From contig DQIO01000331.1 in NCBI GenBank assembly GCA_020793555.1, positions 1 to 30,724 on the forward strand: 30,724 nt of DNA. Reading direction: 5' to 3'. The position numbers and the translations under genes were made by a program. This DNA comes from Methanosarcinaceae archaeon (GTDB taxonomy: Archaea; Halobacteriota; Methanosarcinia; Methanosarcinales; Methanosarcinaceae). Shown here one piece after another: positions 1-7,848 of this stretch (positions within the stretch are counted from its first letter, which is position 1; each line of letters starts with the position of its first letter). Under the pieces are notes generated by a model that was not told where the DNA came from, ran no database searches, and saw only the letters and a list, made by a program, of their open reading frames with translations.

Positions 1-1
1 G

Positions 2-136
2 TTTGTTGCCCTTATCATGGCACTTGTTGCAACCGTTGTTGAAACCGTGGTCGGTAAGATTGATGATAACCTTGCGATCCCTGTATTTGCAGGATTTGTC
101 GGGCAAGGTGTGTTAATCATCATGTCATTTGTGTAG
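2..136 (+). CDS. C-terminal end of a SEC59/dolichol-kinase-like membrane protein (5' end outside window)
   Basis: An open frame runs in from the left edge and ends at TAG 134-136, giving 44 residues of a protein whose start lies upstream. The residues are hydrophobic and contain the pattern VETVVGKIDDNLAIPVFAG. An acidic 'E..x..IDDNL(A/T)IP..AG' ending is, from memory, typical of the last membrane segments of the SEC59/CTP:dolichol-kinase or phosphatidate-cytidylyltransferase-like family (COG0170). These membrane enzymes phosphorylate polyprenols or handle lipid intermediates. Only the tail is visible, so family membership is an inference from one motif, and the substrate cannot be named. Confidence 0.55.
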   Translation, partial: FVALIMALVATVVETVVGKIDDNLAIPVFAGFVGQGVLIIMSFV

Positions 137-256
137 TTAATTTTTCCTACACAGGACGTATTTTATACACAAAACCCTGCACACGGGATTTGGGTAAGGG
201 TTGATAACCACCTCAGCATTCAAAGCAAGAAATATTTTTGTTTAAGTATATGAAAA

Positions 257-278
257 CCCTGTACAATTTAGTACAGGG
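257..278. repeat. Perfect 8-bp inverted repeat (hairpin or operator) upstream of doc
   Basis: CCCTGTAC at 257-264 and GTACAGGG at 271-278 are perfectly complementary across a 6-nt loop. No T-tract follows on the plus strand. On the minus strand the stem is followed by only four Ts. It lies about 110 nt upstream of the doc-like gene, so it could be an operator, or an end-of-transcript stem for the gene ending at 136. The sequence does not decide between them. Confidence 0.4.
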
Positions 279-385
279 ACAGTTATTGCATGATATATGT
301 GTTTGTGCATCATCTATATGTAAAATTGTGAGCATGGGGCCTAACACAAAACTATTTTTTTGAAGGAATGTATTTATTGGTGTTT

Positions 386-786
386 ATGATTGCTATAACC
401 ACAGAAAAGATTGTTGAAATTCATGATTATATAATTGAAAAATTGGGGGGAGTAGGTGGTATTCTAAATTCAGGAACTATTGATTTCTTAGTATTTGAAC
501 TTGACAAGGGAGACGATAATTTTGAAAAAGCGGCTATTGTTTTGAATGGAATAATAACAAGACACCCTTTTATGGATGGACATAAAAGAACTGCATTTCA
601 AGTTGCCGATATTATTCTAAGAGACGAAGGTTATCATATACATACGGACAAAATTAAAATAGAAAATTCTTGCTTAAAATTGCAAAATATGAGTGCGAGA
701 TTGACGATATCAATAAATGGTTAAAAAAAAGATGTATACGACTCAAAAAGAGTCGACAATTACAATTGAGCCAAACGTACCATTAA
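386..786 (+). pseudogene. doc: Doc/Fic-family toxin gene, frameshifted near its 3' end
   Basis: The first 93 codons read as a death-on-curing (Doc) protein of the Fic family, with the core motif HPFMDGHKRTAF. Doc-type proteins phosphorylate EF-Tu/EF1A and classic Fic proteins AMPylate targets. From about base 663 the reading frame loses family character and stops at 722-724. The +2 frame from 667 restores a plausible Doc tail (FLLKIAKYECEIDDINKWL, then a basic end) and stops at TAA 784-786. One missing A in the run at 663-666 explains both. The family motif normally has Asn where His stands here (DGNKR to DGHKR). I prefer ATG 386 because family members start just before 'iTtEkiveIHD'. ATG 368 directly abuts a GAAGGA box. 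No antitoxin ORF precedes it. A sequencing error in the homopolymer is an alternative to real decay. Confidence 0.65.
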
Positions 787-897
787 TTCATGATTATGAT
801 GCATACTTTCTTCAAGATGCATTATTTCAGATTCGGTAAGTGCAGTAAAAATATAATCTTCTTCTGTCTTCTTCTGTTTTTCATTTGAAATTTCCAT
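760..897 (-). CDS. Small acidic protein of 45 aa, unknown function
   Basis: An ORF of 45 codons on the minus strand starts at ATG 895-897 and ends with TAA at 760-762. It is preceded by a strong Shine-Dalgarno-like GGAGGT (complement of 903-908) and by an AT-rich stretch with TATA-like boxes around 930-945. The product is rich in Glu, Lys and His (for example EKQKKTEED and MHLEESMHHNHE) and has no signal peptide or membrane segment. It converges on the doc-like gene and would overlap the repaired doc end by 27 nt. I do not recognise it. The good ribosome-binding site is the main support for translation. An antitoxin role is only a guess from position. Confidence 0.42.
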   Translation of the reverse strand: MEISNEKQKKTEEDYIFTALTESEIMHLEESMHHNHELMVRLAQL

Positions 898-1224
898 AGA
901 CTTACCTCCAAGAATATTTTAAACATTATTTGTATATAATATAACTTTTATACATTGTGTATAATATGTATATTAGGTATACCATGTATATATGTATCTA
1001 TACAAACTTTTCTATATGTTCGTTTCATGCACCCTCCGTTGATGTCTCGGAATTCTATTCCTAGGTAGTCACGAATTGTAATTGCATATCTCAATAACTC
1101 TATTTTAAAAATCATAATATATCCCGACTTTACACCCAGATCCCTTACTTTTTACACCGGATGTACTTTACACAACCCCATCACAACCACAAACTATCTT
1201 TAATTTTAAAACTTATTGCAGGCA
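898..1224. other. AT-rich intergenic region between the small minus-strand gene and rio2
   Basis: No convincing ORF is present. Bases 940-1015 are dense in TATA/GTATA steps, including the short inverted repeat TATACA-TTG-TGTATA near 948-962. Further right, TTTACAC occurs three times at 1129, 1151 and 1167, upstream of rio2. A TATA-like ATAATATATC near 1114-1123 could serve rio2, leaving a leader of roughly 75 nt. Confidence 0.4.
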
Positions 1225-2127
1225 ATGATCGATAATGTAATCAGGATATTCAAAGATATTGGTAGCAAGGAATTCAGGATACTTACTATCATAGAGCTTG
1301 GGATGAAAAACTATGAATGGGTGCCTATGGAAGAATTGCAAAAATTCACAAAATTCCCATACGGAAAACTTGAGCATAAGATACGTCTGCTCATGAAGAA
1401 TAATCTAGTCATAGGGACACACCTGCCATATGTGGGTTACCAAATATATTTCGATGGTTATGATGCGCTCGCATTGAACACATTAGTAAAACGAGGCACA
1501 ATCAGCGCGATCGGGGATGAGATCGGGGTTGGTAAAGAATCGGTTGTTCACGAGGCTATAAAGGAACCTGAACTTGCCATTGGTGAGCCAACACCTGTTA
1601 TAATAAAGTTTCACAGGGAAGGGAGAACAAGTTTTACACAGGTAAAACGAGTTCGTGAGCACCTATCCGACAAGGAACATTTCTCATGGATATATGCTGC
1701 CCGCCTTTCGGCAAAACGTGAATATGACCTGCTTGTTTCACTTTATCCAAAAGTATCAGTGCCAAAACCGATCGACCATAACAGGCATGCTATTGTAATG
1801 GCAATTGCAAAAGGCAGTTTGCTTTCCAAAACCAGATTACTTCAACCTGAATGGTTCCTTGATGAGATAATTTCACAGATCGTGAAGGCATATTCACTTG
1901 GGGTGATACATGCTGATCTGAGCGAGTATAATATCTTCGTATATGAATGTGGTGTGGAGTTTATTGACTGGCCCCAGTATGTGGATCTCTATCATCCAAA
2001 TGCGGATGAGTTGCTCAAAAGGGATGTCTCGAATGTGCTTGCTTTTTTCAAAAGGAAGTATGGCATTGAAAGGGATGTTGATGAAGTTGTTGCGGGCATC
2101 AAGCACGATACACCGATTGTGGGGTAA
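1225..2127 (+). CDS. rio2: Atypical serine/threonine kinase/ATPase Rio2 (small-subunit ribosome maturation)
   Basis: The 300-residue product has the full archaeal Rio2 layout: an N-terminal winged-helix domain (about 1-90) followed by a RIO kinase domain. The nucleotide loop reads IGVGKESVVHEA. The catalytic loop HADLSEYN places the catalytic Asp at 231 and the metal-binding Asn at 236. The Mg-binding loop is IDWPQ with Asp248. Rio2 binds pre-40S/30S particles and uses ATP turnover for late small-subunit maturation. Length matches the family. I choose ATG 1225 over an in-frame TTG at 1216 because family members begin near this Met. No strong ribosome-binding site is visible. The gene stands alone, with a short in-frame ORF after its stop (2149-2250). 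Confidence 0.95.
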   Translation: MIDNVIRIFKDIGSKEFRILTIIELGMKNYEWVPMEELQKFTKFPYGKLEHKIRLLMKNNLVIGTHLPYVGYQIYFDGYDALALNTLVKRGTISAIGDEIGVGKESVVHEAIKEPELAIGEPTPVIIKFHREGRTSFTQVKRVREHLSDKEHFSWIYAARLSAKREYDLLVSLYPKVSVPKPIDHNRHAIVMAIAKGSLLSKTRLLQPEWFLDEIISQIVKAYSLGVIHADLSEYNIFVYECGVEFIDWPQYVDLYHPNADELLKRDVSNVLAFFKRKYGIERDVDEVVAGIKHDTPIVG

Positions 2128-2148
2128 ATTTCTGCACAGGAAAAACGC

Positions 2149-2250
2149 ATGGCACAAAAAGAACAGCAGCTCAAGCTCCTTGTTCAAGAATACAAGAGCG
2201 AGCGACGTCGTGGACTGGTTAGACCTGCAATTGTTTACAAGTGCTGCTAA
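2149..2250 (+). other. Short in-frame ORF following rio2 (33 codons), possible remnant
   Basis: After the rio2 TAA the same frame stays open up to 2250, and an ATG at 2149 would give 33 residues. The peptide is strongly charged at first (MAQKEQQLKLLVQEYKSERR) and ends VYKCC. No clear ribosome-binding site is present. It could be a tiny gene, a lost C-terminal extension of Rio2 or chance. I do not recognise it. Confidence 0.2.
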
Positions 2251-2264
2251 AGGGGGTTGACAGC

Positions 2265-2810
2265 CTATCGCCTGTCAAAGAATGGATTCTTTCCACTGAC
2301 ATTCAATGGTATTCCGCAAACCACGTCTGCATCGATGAGCTTTGAGATTCGAGCTGCAGTTCCGACTGAGTACATAATCCTGTTGTCGATGCACAGGTCT
2401 TTTGCTTTTGCTACTGCTGAGCCCAGCGCGATACCAAGATCGATCGACTTAAAAACACAATTGGGACCGCGATAATCAGATTCGATCCTTTCCTGCTGCA
2501 GCATTTCACCGCATGTTTCAAATCCGCACGCAGAACAGTTCAATCCTGCAGCACCCAGTGCTTTCACACCAATAAGGATAACAGCGTCTGCATTTCTAAT
2601 ATTCTGTGCATCTCTTTTGAAGAATGCAAAACCATCACCTTTTTTGCTGGCAATTGTTTCCATTGTGGTTGCAAGCAGTTCGATCTCGTCATTTTCAACA
2701 AGCCCTGTGACGATATTGTCCTCACCTTTGGTTTTTGGAGCGGTTCGTGCGGCTACGAGGATCGTTTTTGCATGTATATCGATTATATCGGATTCCGGAT
2801 TTAATTTCAT
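2265..2810 (-). CDS. DUF2148 protein with ferredoxin-like domain
   Basis: The 181-residue product matches my memory of the COG4739/DUF2148 family: an N-terminal 'A..T.pKtkG.D.i' region, a hydrophobic 'DAVILIGVKALG' strand, then the cysteine cluster CSACGFETCGEM near residues 92-103, and a GTAA-containing C-terminal part. The cysteines probably bind an iron-sulfur cluster. The function of the family is unknown and it is common in anaerobes. The start at 2810 follows a short AAGG box. It is divergent from the KaiC-like gene at 2937, with about 126 bp of AT-rich promoter sequence between them. Only the family assignment is firm. Confidence 0.8.
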   Translation of the reverse strand: MKLNPESDIIDIHAKTILVAARTAPKTKGEDNIVTGLVENDEIELLATTMETIASKKGDGFAFFKRDAQNIRNADAVILIGVKALGAAGLNCSACGFETCGEMLQQERIESDYRGPNCVFKSIDLGIALGSAVAKAKDLCIDNRIMYSVGTAARISKLIDADVVCGIPLNVSGKNPFFDRR

Positions 2811-2936
2811 AGCCTTTATTTAGACTTGTTTTGGCTTTAAGGATTTTGGGTGATAGCTTGAATGTGTCAATCAATAAACTTATATTCATAAATATGTATT
2901 TATATAGTAAATATATTTGAAAACGAATTTTGAAAA
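2811..2936. promoter_or_regulatory. Divergent promoter region between DUF2148 and KaiC-like genes
   Basis: For the plus strand, a TATA-like run TTTATATAG near 2900-2908 lies about 30 nt before ATG 2937, suggesting a leaderless or very short leader. An AT-only inverted repeat (ATAAATA-TG-TATTTAT, 2888-2903) overlaps it. The minus-strand gene would use TATA-like sequence in the same tract. Confidence 0.4.
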
Positions 2937-3545
2937 ATGGGATATGGACCAATTATGAAAGAGAAAATTGCATTTGAATTATCCAGAATGGGAAAGCTTG
3001 GAATAACGCTTGCACTTGCATCTAGTAATGACTATAATGAAGCGAATCTTGAATTGATAAGGTATCTTGTTAATGAAAAGCATGAACCGGGTGTGTACAT
3101 TACACTAAACAAACCCTACTCAACAATGGAGGAGATATTGAAAGAACATGAAATTGATCCTCGTATGATCATTTTTGTTGATGCAATCACAATACCAAGT
3201 GGTGGAACCATTTCAAATTCTCCGAATTGTCTCTACTTGAGTGATCTGATGAACCTGACCGACATGGCATTTATTATTGATGAAGCCATAGCAGCCCTTC
3301 CTTCTGAAAAGAAGTTTCTGTTCATTGATTCTATGTCAACACTCCTGCTGTATAATAACAGTGGCAACGTTGTAAAATTTATTAATTTCCTGAGTGGAAA
3401 GATCCGACGCTGGAAGCTGGATGGCGTTTTCCTCTCACTTGAGACAGAGACCGACAAGGAATTTTTGTCACAATTATCTCTGTTTTGCGATAAAACAATT
3501 AAATTGGACTCCGTAAAAGTAAATGTGCCGGGTATTATATCTTAA
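2937..3545 (+). CDS. KaiC/RecA-like ATPase-fold protein lacking a Walker A motif
   Basis: The 202-residue product resembles the small archaeal KaiC/RadA-like proteins (DUF7504-type). Its early strand is 'GITLALASSNDYNEANLELIRYL', a central segment reads 'MIIFVDAIT', and a Walker B-like strand followed by Ser/Thr reads FLFIDSMSTLLLYN. At the place where KaiC-family proteins carry GxxGxGKT, the sequence is ASSNDYNEAN, so ATP hydrolysis is doubtful. Known relatives are often linked to signal transduction, but no partner gene is seen here. The start could be ATG 2937 (leaderless) or ATG 2955. No membrane segment. Assignment to the superfamily is from fold-level motifs, so moderate confidence. Confidence 0.6.
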   Translation: MGYGPIMKEKIAFELSRMGKLGITLALASSNDYNEANLELIRYLVNEKHEPGVYITLNKPYSTMEEILKEHEIDPRMIIFVDAITIPSGGTISNSPNCLYLSDLMNLTDMAFIIDEAIAALPSEKKFLFIDSMSTLLLYNNSGNVVKFINFLSGKIRRWKLDGVFLSLETETDKEFLSQLSLFCDKTIKLDSVKVNVPGIIS

Positions 3546-3547
3546 AC

Positions 3548-3561
3548 ATCAAAGCTTTGAT
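3548..3561. repeat. 14-bp perfect palindrome between convergent genes
   Basis: ATCAAAGCTTTGAT is self-complementary and sits in the 47-bp gap between the convergent KaiC-like and aCPSF2 genes. It may help end transcription from either side, although no long T-run follows. Confidence 0.3.
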
Positions 3562-3592
3562 CTATATTTCATTGTAAGTCACAACAAGACCA

Positions 3593-4831
3593 TCACAGGA
3601 TAAACTCATCACCATTGGCAGGTGCATGCGCTTCCACACCAATTTCCTGTGTGATCCATTCCGCAAACATTTCCGTATTGTCACCGTGCATCACAAAGAC
3701 ATTTTCCGTACCCATATCGCAAAATTCCTTTACAATACCTTTTAGTTCCCTGTCACCGCAGTGAGCCGAGAAATCGTACTGCTCGATTTTTGTACGAAGC
3801 TGCTGGATGACACCGTCATTATCAATAACACCAGTATCAATAGCCATTCTGCCGTTTGTGCCCTCGACCTGATAGCCCGATAGCATGATCTTAGACTTTG
3901 GGTCATTATACAATTTGTTGATATAATGAAGTACAGGTCCACCGTTCAGCATTCCTGCTGTTGTGATGATAACCGAAGAATCCAGAGGCACAGATTCCCT
4001 TTTTCGACCTCTTACAATAGACGCATTCTTGTATGCTTTTTTAAGGTGCGTGTGATTTCGCAGATAATCGGGATGATGCATCATAAGTTTGTATGCCAGA
4101 GACCCCATTCCATCAACATAAGGGTGAATTCCATGCGCATCCAATAACATAAGTATCTCCTGCGTTCGACCGATCGCAAATGCAGGAATTATAACAGTTC
4201 CGCCGATGTCAAGCGTTTCATGAAGTGAATCCATAAATGCAGACTCAACTTCTTTTCTTGCAGGATGTTCTTCACCAAAATATGTACTTTCAATAACAAG
4301 TGTATCAGCGGTTGGAAAATCTCCTGCACCCGACACCAATCTGGTATTTGATGTACTGATGTCCCCCGTATAGAACAAGCTCTCACCGCTTTTTGATTCA
4401 ACACGGATCGAAGCCGCCCCGGGAATATGACCTGCATCGTAGAACTCAACCTTGTAGCCTTGTGTTGTGAATTCAACACCCGTATCGACTGCCGTTGTAC
4501 GCTGCACGAACTTGTGCAGGTCTTCGCTGTTGTATGGTGCATAAACACCATTTGCCTGTGCGATCTTGAGCGTATCCTTTGCAAGCATTTGAGCAAAATC
4601 GACAGTTGGAGGTGTCATATATATTTCAGGATCAAGGTCCATAATATTCGGGACTGCACCGCAATGGTCAAGGTGACCGTGTGAAATCAATACACTTTTT
4701 GGACGCATTCCGTTCAGTGGATAAAGCGGAGATTCCCCTGGTTTCATTCCATAGTCAATTAATATCTTTTCATCCAGAAGTAATGCTGAGCGTCCGACTT
4801 CCTGACATCCGCCTTTGAATTGAAGTTTCAT
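3593..4831 (-). CDS. Metallo-beta-lactamase/beta-CASP ribonuclease (aCPSF2-type mRNA 3'-end processing factor homologue)
   Basis: The 412-residue product starts MKLQFKGGCQEVGRSALLL and carries the metal-binding motif HGHLDHCGA (His51, His53, Asp55, His56), DAGHIPGAAS, a TGD strand (FYTGDIS), and beta-CASP features such as PAFAIGRTQE, SGYQVEGTNGR, FSAHCGDREL and VMHGD. It lacks the N-terminal KH domains of aCPSF1, which points to the shorter aCPSF2 group. These enzymes cut or degrade RNA from the 5' end using zinc. ATG 4831 is chosen because GGAGAT lies 9 nt upstream. The in-frame TTG at 4846 overlaps that box. It follows topA by 47 bp on the same strand. The assignment is secure at the family level. 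Confidence 0.9.
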   Translation of the reverse strand: MKLQFKGGCQEVGRSALLLDEKILIDYGMKPGESPLYPLNGMRPKSVLISHGHLDHCGAVPNIMDLDPEIYMTPPTVDFAQMLAKDTLKIAQANGVYAPYNSEDLHKFVQRTTAVDTGVEFTTQGYKVEFYDAGHIPGAASIRVESKSGESLFYTGDISTSNTRLVSGAGDFPTADTLVIESTYFGEEHPARKEVESAFMDSLHETLDIGGTVIIPAFAIGRTQEILMLLDAHGIHPYVDGMGSLAYKLMMHHPDYLRNHTHLKKAYKNASIVRGRKRESVPLDSSVIITTAGMLNGGPVLHYINKLYNDPKSKIMLSGYQVEGTNGRMAIDTGVIDNDGVIQQLRTKIEQYDFSAHCGDRELKGIVKEFCDMGTENVFVMHGDNTEMFAEWITQEIGVEAHAPANGDEFIL

Positions 4832-4878
4832 GGTTACAATCTCCAAAATTAAAATTATGAATATAATTATAGTTTTAA

Positions 4879-7113
4879 TTACAAAGCAGCATCCTGCCAG
4901 CCTTTGATCTTCTTAACAGTAATGCCGGTTTTCTTTGACAATTCGAACGCATCAGTTTCAACAAAATCATCAACTTTCTCAATGCCGGCATCAGCCAATT
5001 TTTGTGCCGTGACTTTACCGACACCTGCAATGTCAGTGATACTTTTTGGACGTGGTGTTTTTGGTCGTTTGGCTCTTTCGGCTTCCTGTGATGCCTGCCA
5101 TTCAATGAAATTACAATTCGGGCATCCAAGGTTCCATGGACGTCTTCCCGGAGTTATGATGCGTATGTGGTAGAGTCCGTGTTCTTCACACAGTTTGTCA
5201 GTCACAATTACCTGTCCGCTCTTTGGAAGCGGAAGTGAGAAATTGCAATCGGGATAACCTTCACATCCAATAAAGCGTGAACCTCGTTTTGACCTGCGAA
5301 CCATAAGTTGCGAGCCGCATTTTTGACAGGTGCCAACTACCTTATCTTCTCTCAGTCCGGTCCGGAGCGACTCAGAAATGTTCTCCTTGTTCTTTTCAAG
5401 GTCTTCAAAGACAGAATCAAGCATTTTCCTGGATTCCTGAACCACATCATCTTCCTTGATATTTCCCTCTGCGATCTTGTCCATATCTTCTTCGAGTTTG
5501 CTGGTCATATCATGTTTTGTGATAGTATTGGCATACTCTTCAAGTGCTTCAACAACCGCATATGCGGTTTTGGTTGGCTGGATCGGATTTCCGTGAACGT
5601 ATGCCCGTGAATATAATTTGCCTATAATATCATGCCGGGTGGCTTTTGTACCAAGTCCGAGTTCCTCCATAATCCGTATTAGACGTCCCTGCCCATATCT
5701 TGAAGGTGGTTTTGTCTCTTTATCGACGATCTCGGTCTTATCAACAGTTAATTTATCTCCCTCTTGCAACACCGGCAAAAGCCTGTCTTCCGGTGCATTG
5801 TATGGATAATACCATCTCCATCCCGGAACTATCAGACGCGCACCACTGACTTTGAATTCTTCATCATTTATGTCAAATTTGACGCGCATGGTCTCCCATT
5901 CTGCCTGATCTGCAAATGTTGCAAAGAATCGCCTGACGATCAGCTCATAGACTTTCCATTCATCATCTTTGAGTTCGGATTTCTTTGCAAGTGAAGCAGG
6001 GAATATTGGAGGGTGGTCGGTCGTTTCTTTTTTACCGCGCGTAGGTATGAGTTCTGTCTTTTCCAGAAGTTTTTCTGCATACTCTTTAAATGCCCCTCCC
6101 ACTTTGAACAGTTCAATATGTGTGCGCATGTCAACCGATTCAGGATATACGGTGTTATCGGTTCTTGGATATGAAATGAAACCACTGGTATAGAGGGATT
6201 CAGCAATTCTCATGGCATTTGCAGGAGAAAGACTGATCGAACTTGCAGCGGTGATAAATTCAGTTGTATTGAACGGCGTTGGAACTTTGTCGGTCTTTTT
6301 TGATTTCACAACACTTGATACGGTCGCATTTTTGGCATTACCGATTTTTGCCAGTACTGAATCGGCTTCATTTTTGTCCAGAAATCGTTTGGTCTTGTGC
6401 TGGGTAAGGAACGATTCTTTATCTTTATCTGAAAGTGTTGCAAAAATTTCCCAGTAAGGTTCCGGAATAAAAACATCCCTTTCTTTTTCTCTATCTACTA
6501 TAAGAGCAAGGGTTGGTGATTGCACCCTGCCGACTGAGAGGAACATATTTCCAAGCCTTCCTGCTGAAATTGACACATATCGGGTAAGTGCAGCGCCCCA
6601 TATCAGGTCAATGACCTGCCTCGAATGACCTGCATCTGCAAGATTAAAATCAACCGTTGTCGGATTTGAGAATGCGTCATTTATTGCTTTTGGAGTTATC
6701 GCACTGTAATGCACACGATCAAATGGAACATCGGGATTGATCTTTTTTATGATCTCCAGTGCCTCGGCACCGATGAGTTCTCCTTCCCGGTCGTAGTCAG
6801 TGGCAATAGTGATCTTTGTGGTATTCTTGCCAAGTTTTTTGAGTGCCGATACGATCTTTGCGTGTGTTGGTGTAGAAATGATCTCGGCATCGATGAGCAG
6901 TCTTGCATCAACTTTCTGCCAGTTGTTATATGTTTTTGGGAAATCGACACCAACGATATGCCCGCTAAGTCCCATAGAGATTGTTTTGTCAGCATCAGTG
7001 CCATATTCGTAGGTATCCACTCCGCTAACACGAACCTTTTTTGGTTTTGTCGGTGCAAGAATTGCTGCAATTCGCTTTGCAGCAATATGTTTTTCTGCGA
7101 TTATGAGATGCAT
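4879..7113 (-). CDS. topA: DNA topoisomerase I (type IA), archaeal
   Basis: The 744-residue product is a complete type IA topoisomerase that relaxes negative supercoils by cutting one strand. It begins with a Toprim domain (MHLIIAEKHIAAKRIA, then the acidic ATDYDREGELIGAE). The active-site tyrosine is Tyr315 in GFISYPRTDNTVYP. 'SVGRVQSPTLALIVDRE' and the GLGTKATRHDII segment are further family blocks. The C-terminal part has a zinc-ribbon topoisomerase repeat (CQKCGSQLMVRRSKRG and CEGYPDCNF), a second CxxC pair, and a helix-hairpin-helix domain near residues 690-744 (ITDIAGVGKVTAQKLADAGI). The start ATG follows CCGGAG. No reverse-gyrase helicase is attached, which fits a mesophile or moderate thermophile. 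Confidence 0.96.
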   Translation of the reverse strand: MHLIIAEKHIAAKRIAAILAPTKPKKVRVSGVDTYEYGTDADKTISMGLSGHIVGVDFPKTYNNWQKVDARLLIDAEIISTPTHAKIVSALKKLGKNTTKITIATDYDREGELIGAEALEIIKKINPDVPFDRVHYSAITPKAINDAFSNPTTVDFNLADAGHSRQVIDLIWGAALTRYVSISAGRLGNMFLSVGRVQSPTLALIVDREKERDVFIPEPYWEIFATLSDKDKESFLTQHKTKRFLDKNEADSVLAKIGNAKNATVSSVVKSKKTDKVPTPFNTTEFITAASSISLSPANAMRIAESLYTSGFISYPRTDNTVYPESVDMRTHIELFKVGGAFKEYAEKLLEKTELIPTRGKKETTDHPPIFPASLAKKSELKDDEWKVYELIVRRFFATFADQAEWETMRVKFDINDEEFKVSGARLIVPGWRWYYPYNAPEDRLLPVLQEGDKLTVDKTEIVDKETKPPSRYGQGRLIRIMEELGLGTKATRHDIIGKLYSRAYVHGNPIQPTKTAYAVVEALEEYANTITKHDMTSKLEEDMDKIAEGNIKEDDVVQESRKMLDSVFEDLEKNKENISESLRTGLREDKVVGTCQKCGSQLMVRRSKRGSRFIGCEGYPDCNFSLPLPKSGQVIVTDKLCEEHGLYHIRIITPGRRPWNLGCPNCNFIEWQASQEAERAKRPKTPRPKSITDIAGVGKVTAQKLADAGIEKVDDFVETDAFELSKKTGITVKKIKGWQDAAL

Positions 7114-7450
7114 TTATTACTCCGGTTTTATGTTAAGTGATTAATATTTATTTGTGGTAAATATTTTTACAAGTTGAAAGTTGTAGTTCTTGAGGTTTCT
7201 TTTTGTAATAAAAGGTTTTGATTGACATTGGCTGTTCAATGGTCGCTTATATTTAATACTGATGGCGGGATATGCCGTCGGCGTCAAAAATTGTTGAACA
7301 CATATTATTTTCTTTGTCATTATTCATTTCATCCAGAATATATTAAAAAATTTCATGTCGATGCTAAAAAAGTTTGTGAACCATTTTGGTATTGGTACAT
7401 ACGTTGGTATAATATACTAATAACAACAATAATAATAATTGGTGTGTAAC
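7114..7450. other. Intergenic region upstream of topA and a small membrane protein
   Basis: This 337-bp gap between divergent genes holds no ORF I can support. AT-rich tracts near 7142-7165 could give the topA promoter on the minus strand. For the plus-strand gene, GTATAATATACTAA near 7408-7421 is a good TATA candidate about 30 nt before ATG 7451. Confidence 0.4.
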
Positions 7451-7723
7451 ATGGTAGGTTTTGGTATCGGTGAGGTTTCTATATTAGTTGTAGGGTTCAT
7501 ATTCGGGTATGTAAATCCTTATAGGATGAATAGTAAAGGTCTTCTAAAAACAGGTGCTTTCGGCGGCATTATTTTTTGTGTGGTACTCGGAATACTACAT
7601 ATATTCTTGCTTGACATCTCATTTGATTTTATTACATTTGACACGCTTGTCATTGCCGTAACTGTTATATTTGAAATAGGTACTTTTTCCGGATATTTTG
7701 TGTCAAAACATGTTAAAAAATGA
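7451..7723 (+). CDS. Small membrane protein of 90 aa, unknown function
   Basis: The product has three hydrophobic stretches, approximately residues 5-20 (GEVSILVVGFIFGYVNPYR), 31-54 and 62-85, and a Lys-rich end (KHVKK). This predicts a three-helix membrane protein. ATG 7451 is chosen over an upstream in-frame TTG because GGTG lies 6 nt before it and a TATA box sits at the expected distance. No family is recognised. It is followed by the LURP-one-like gene on the same strand after 125 bp, with its own likely promoter, so the two are probably independent. Confidence 0.6.
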   Translation: MVGFGIGEVSILVVGFIFGYVNPYRMNSKGLLKTGAFGGIIFCVVLGILHIFLLDISFDFITFDTLVIAVTVIFEIGTFSGYFVSKHVKK

Positions 7724-7848
7724 TTTTTTTTGGCTTGTTTTTCGATTATCATTTCGATGTTAACACGAACGATAACAATGTTTAAATATATTTGAAGTGG
7801 AATGTCTGTTAATAATTCAATTTGATGTTAGAACGGAGCGTGAAAATA

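Noticed and set aside
947..1015. TATA-rich tract as a replication origin or CRISPR-like repeat
   Set aside because: It is only irregular alternating AT sequence, with no regular repeat unit, no origin-binding element and no Orc1/Cdc6 gene nearby.
1894..2187. Minus-strand and alternative-frame ORFs over rio2
   Set aside because: They lie inside a complete Rio2 gene with all motifs and have no family-like composition.
7222..7449. Plus-strand ORF of 75 codons upstream of the small membrane protein
   Set aside because: No ribosome site, irregular composition, and it overlaps the likely promoter of the gene at 7451.
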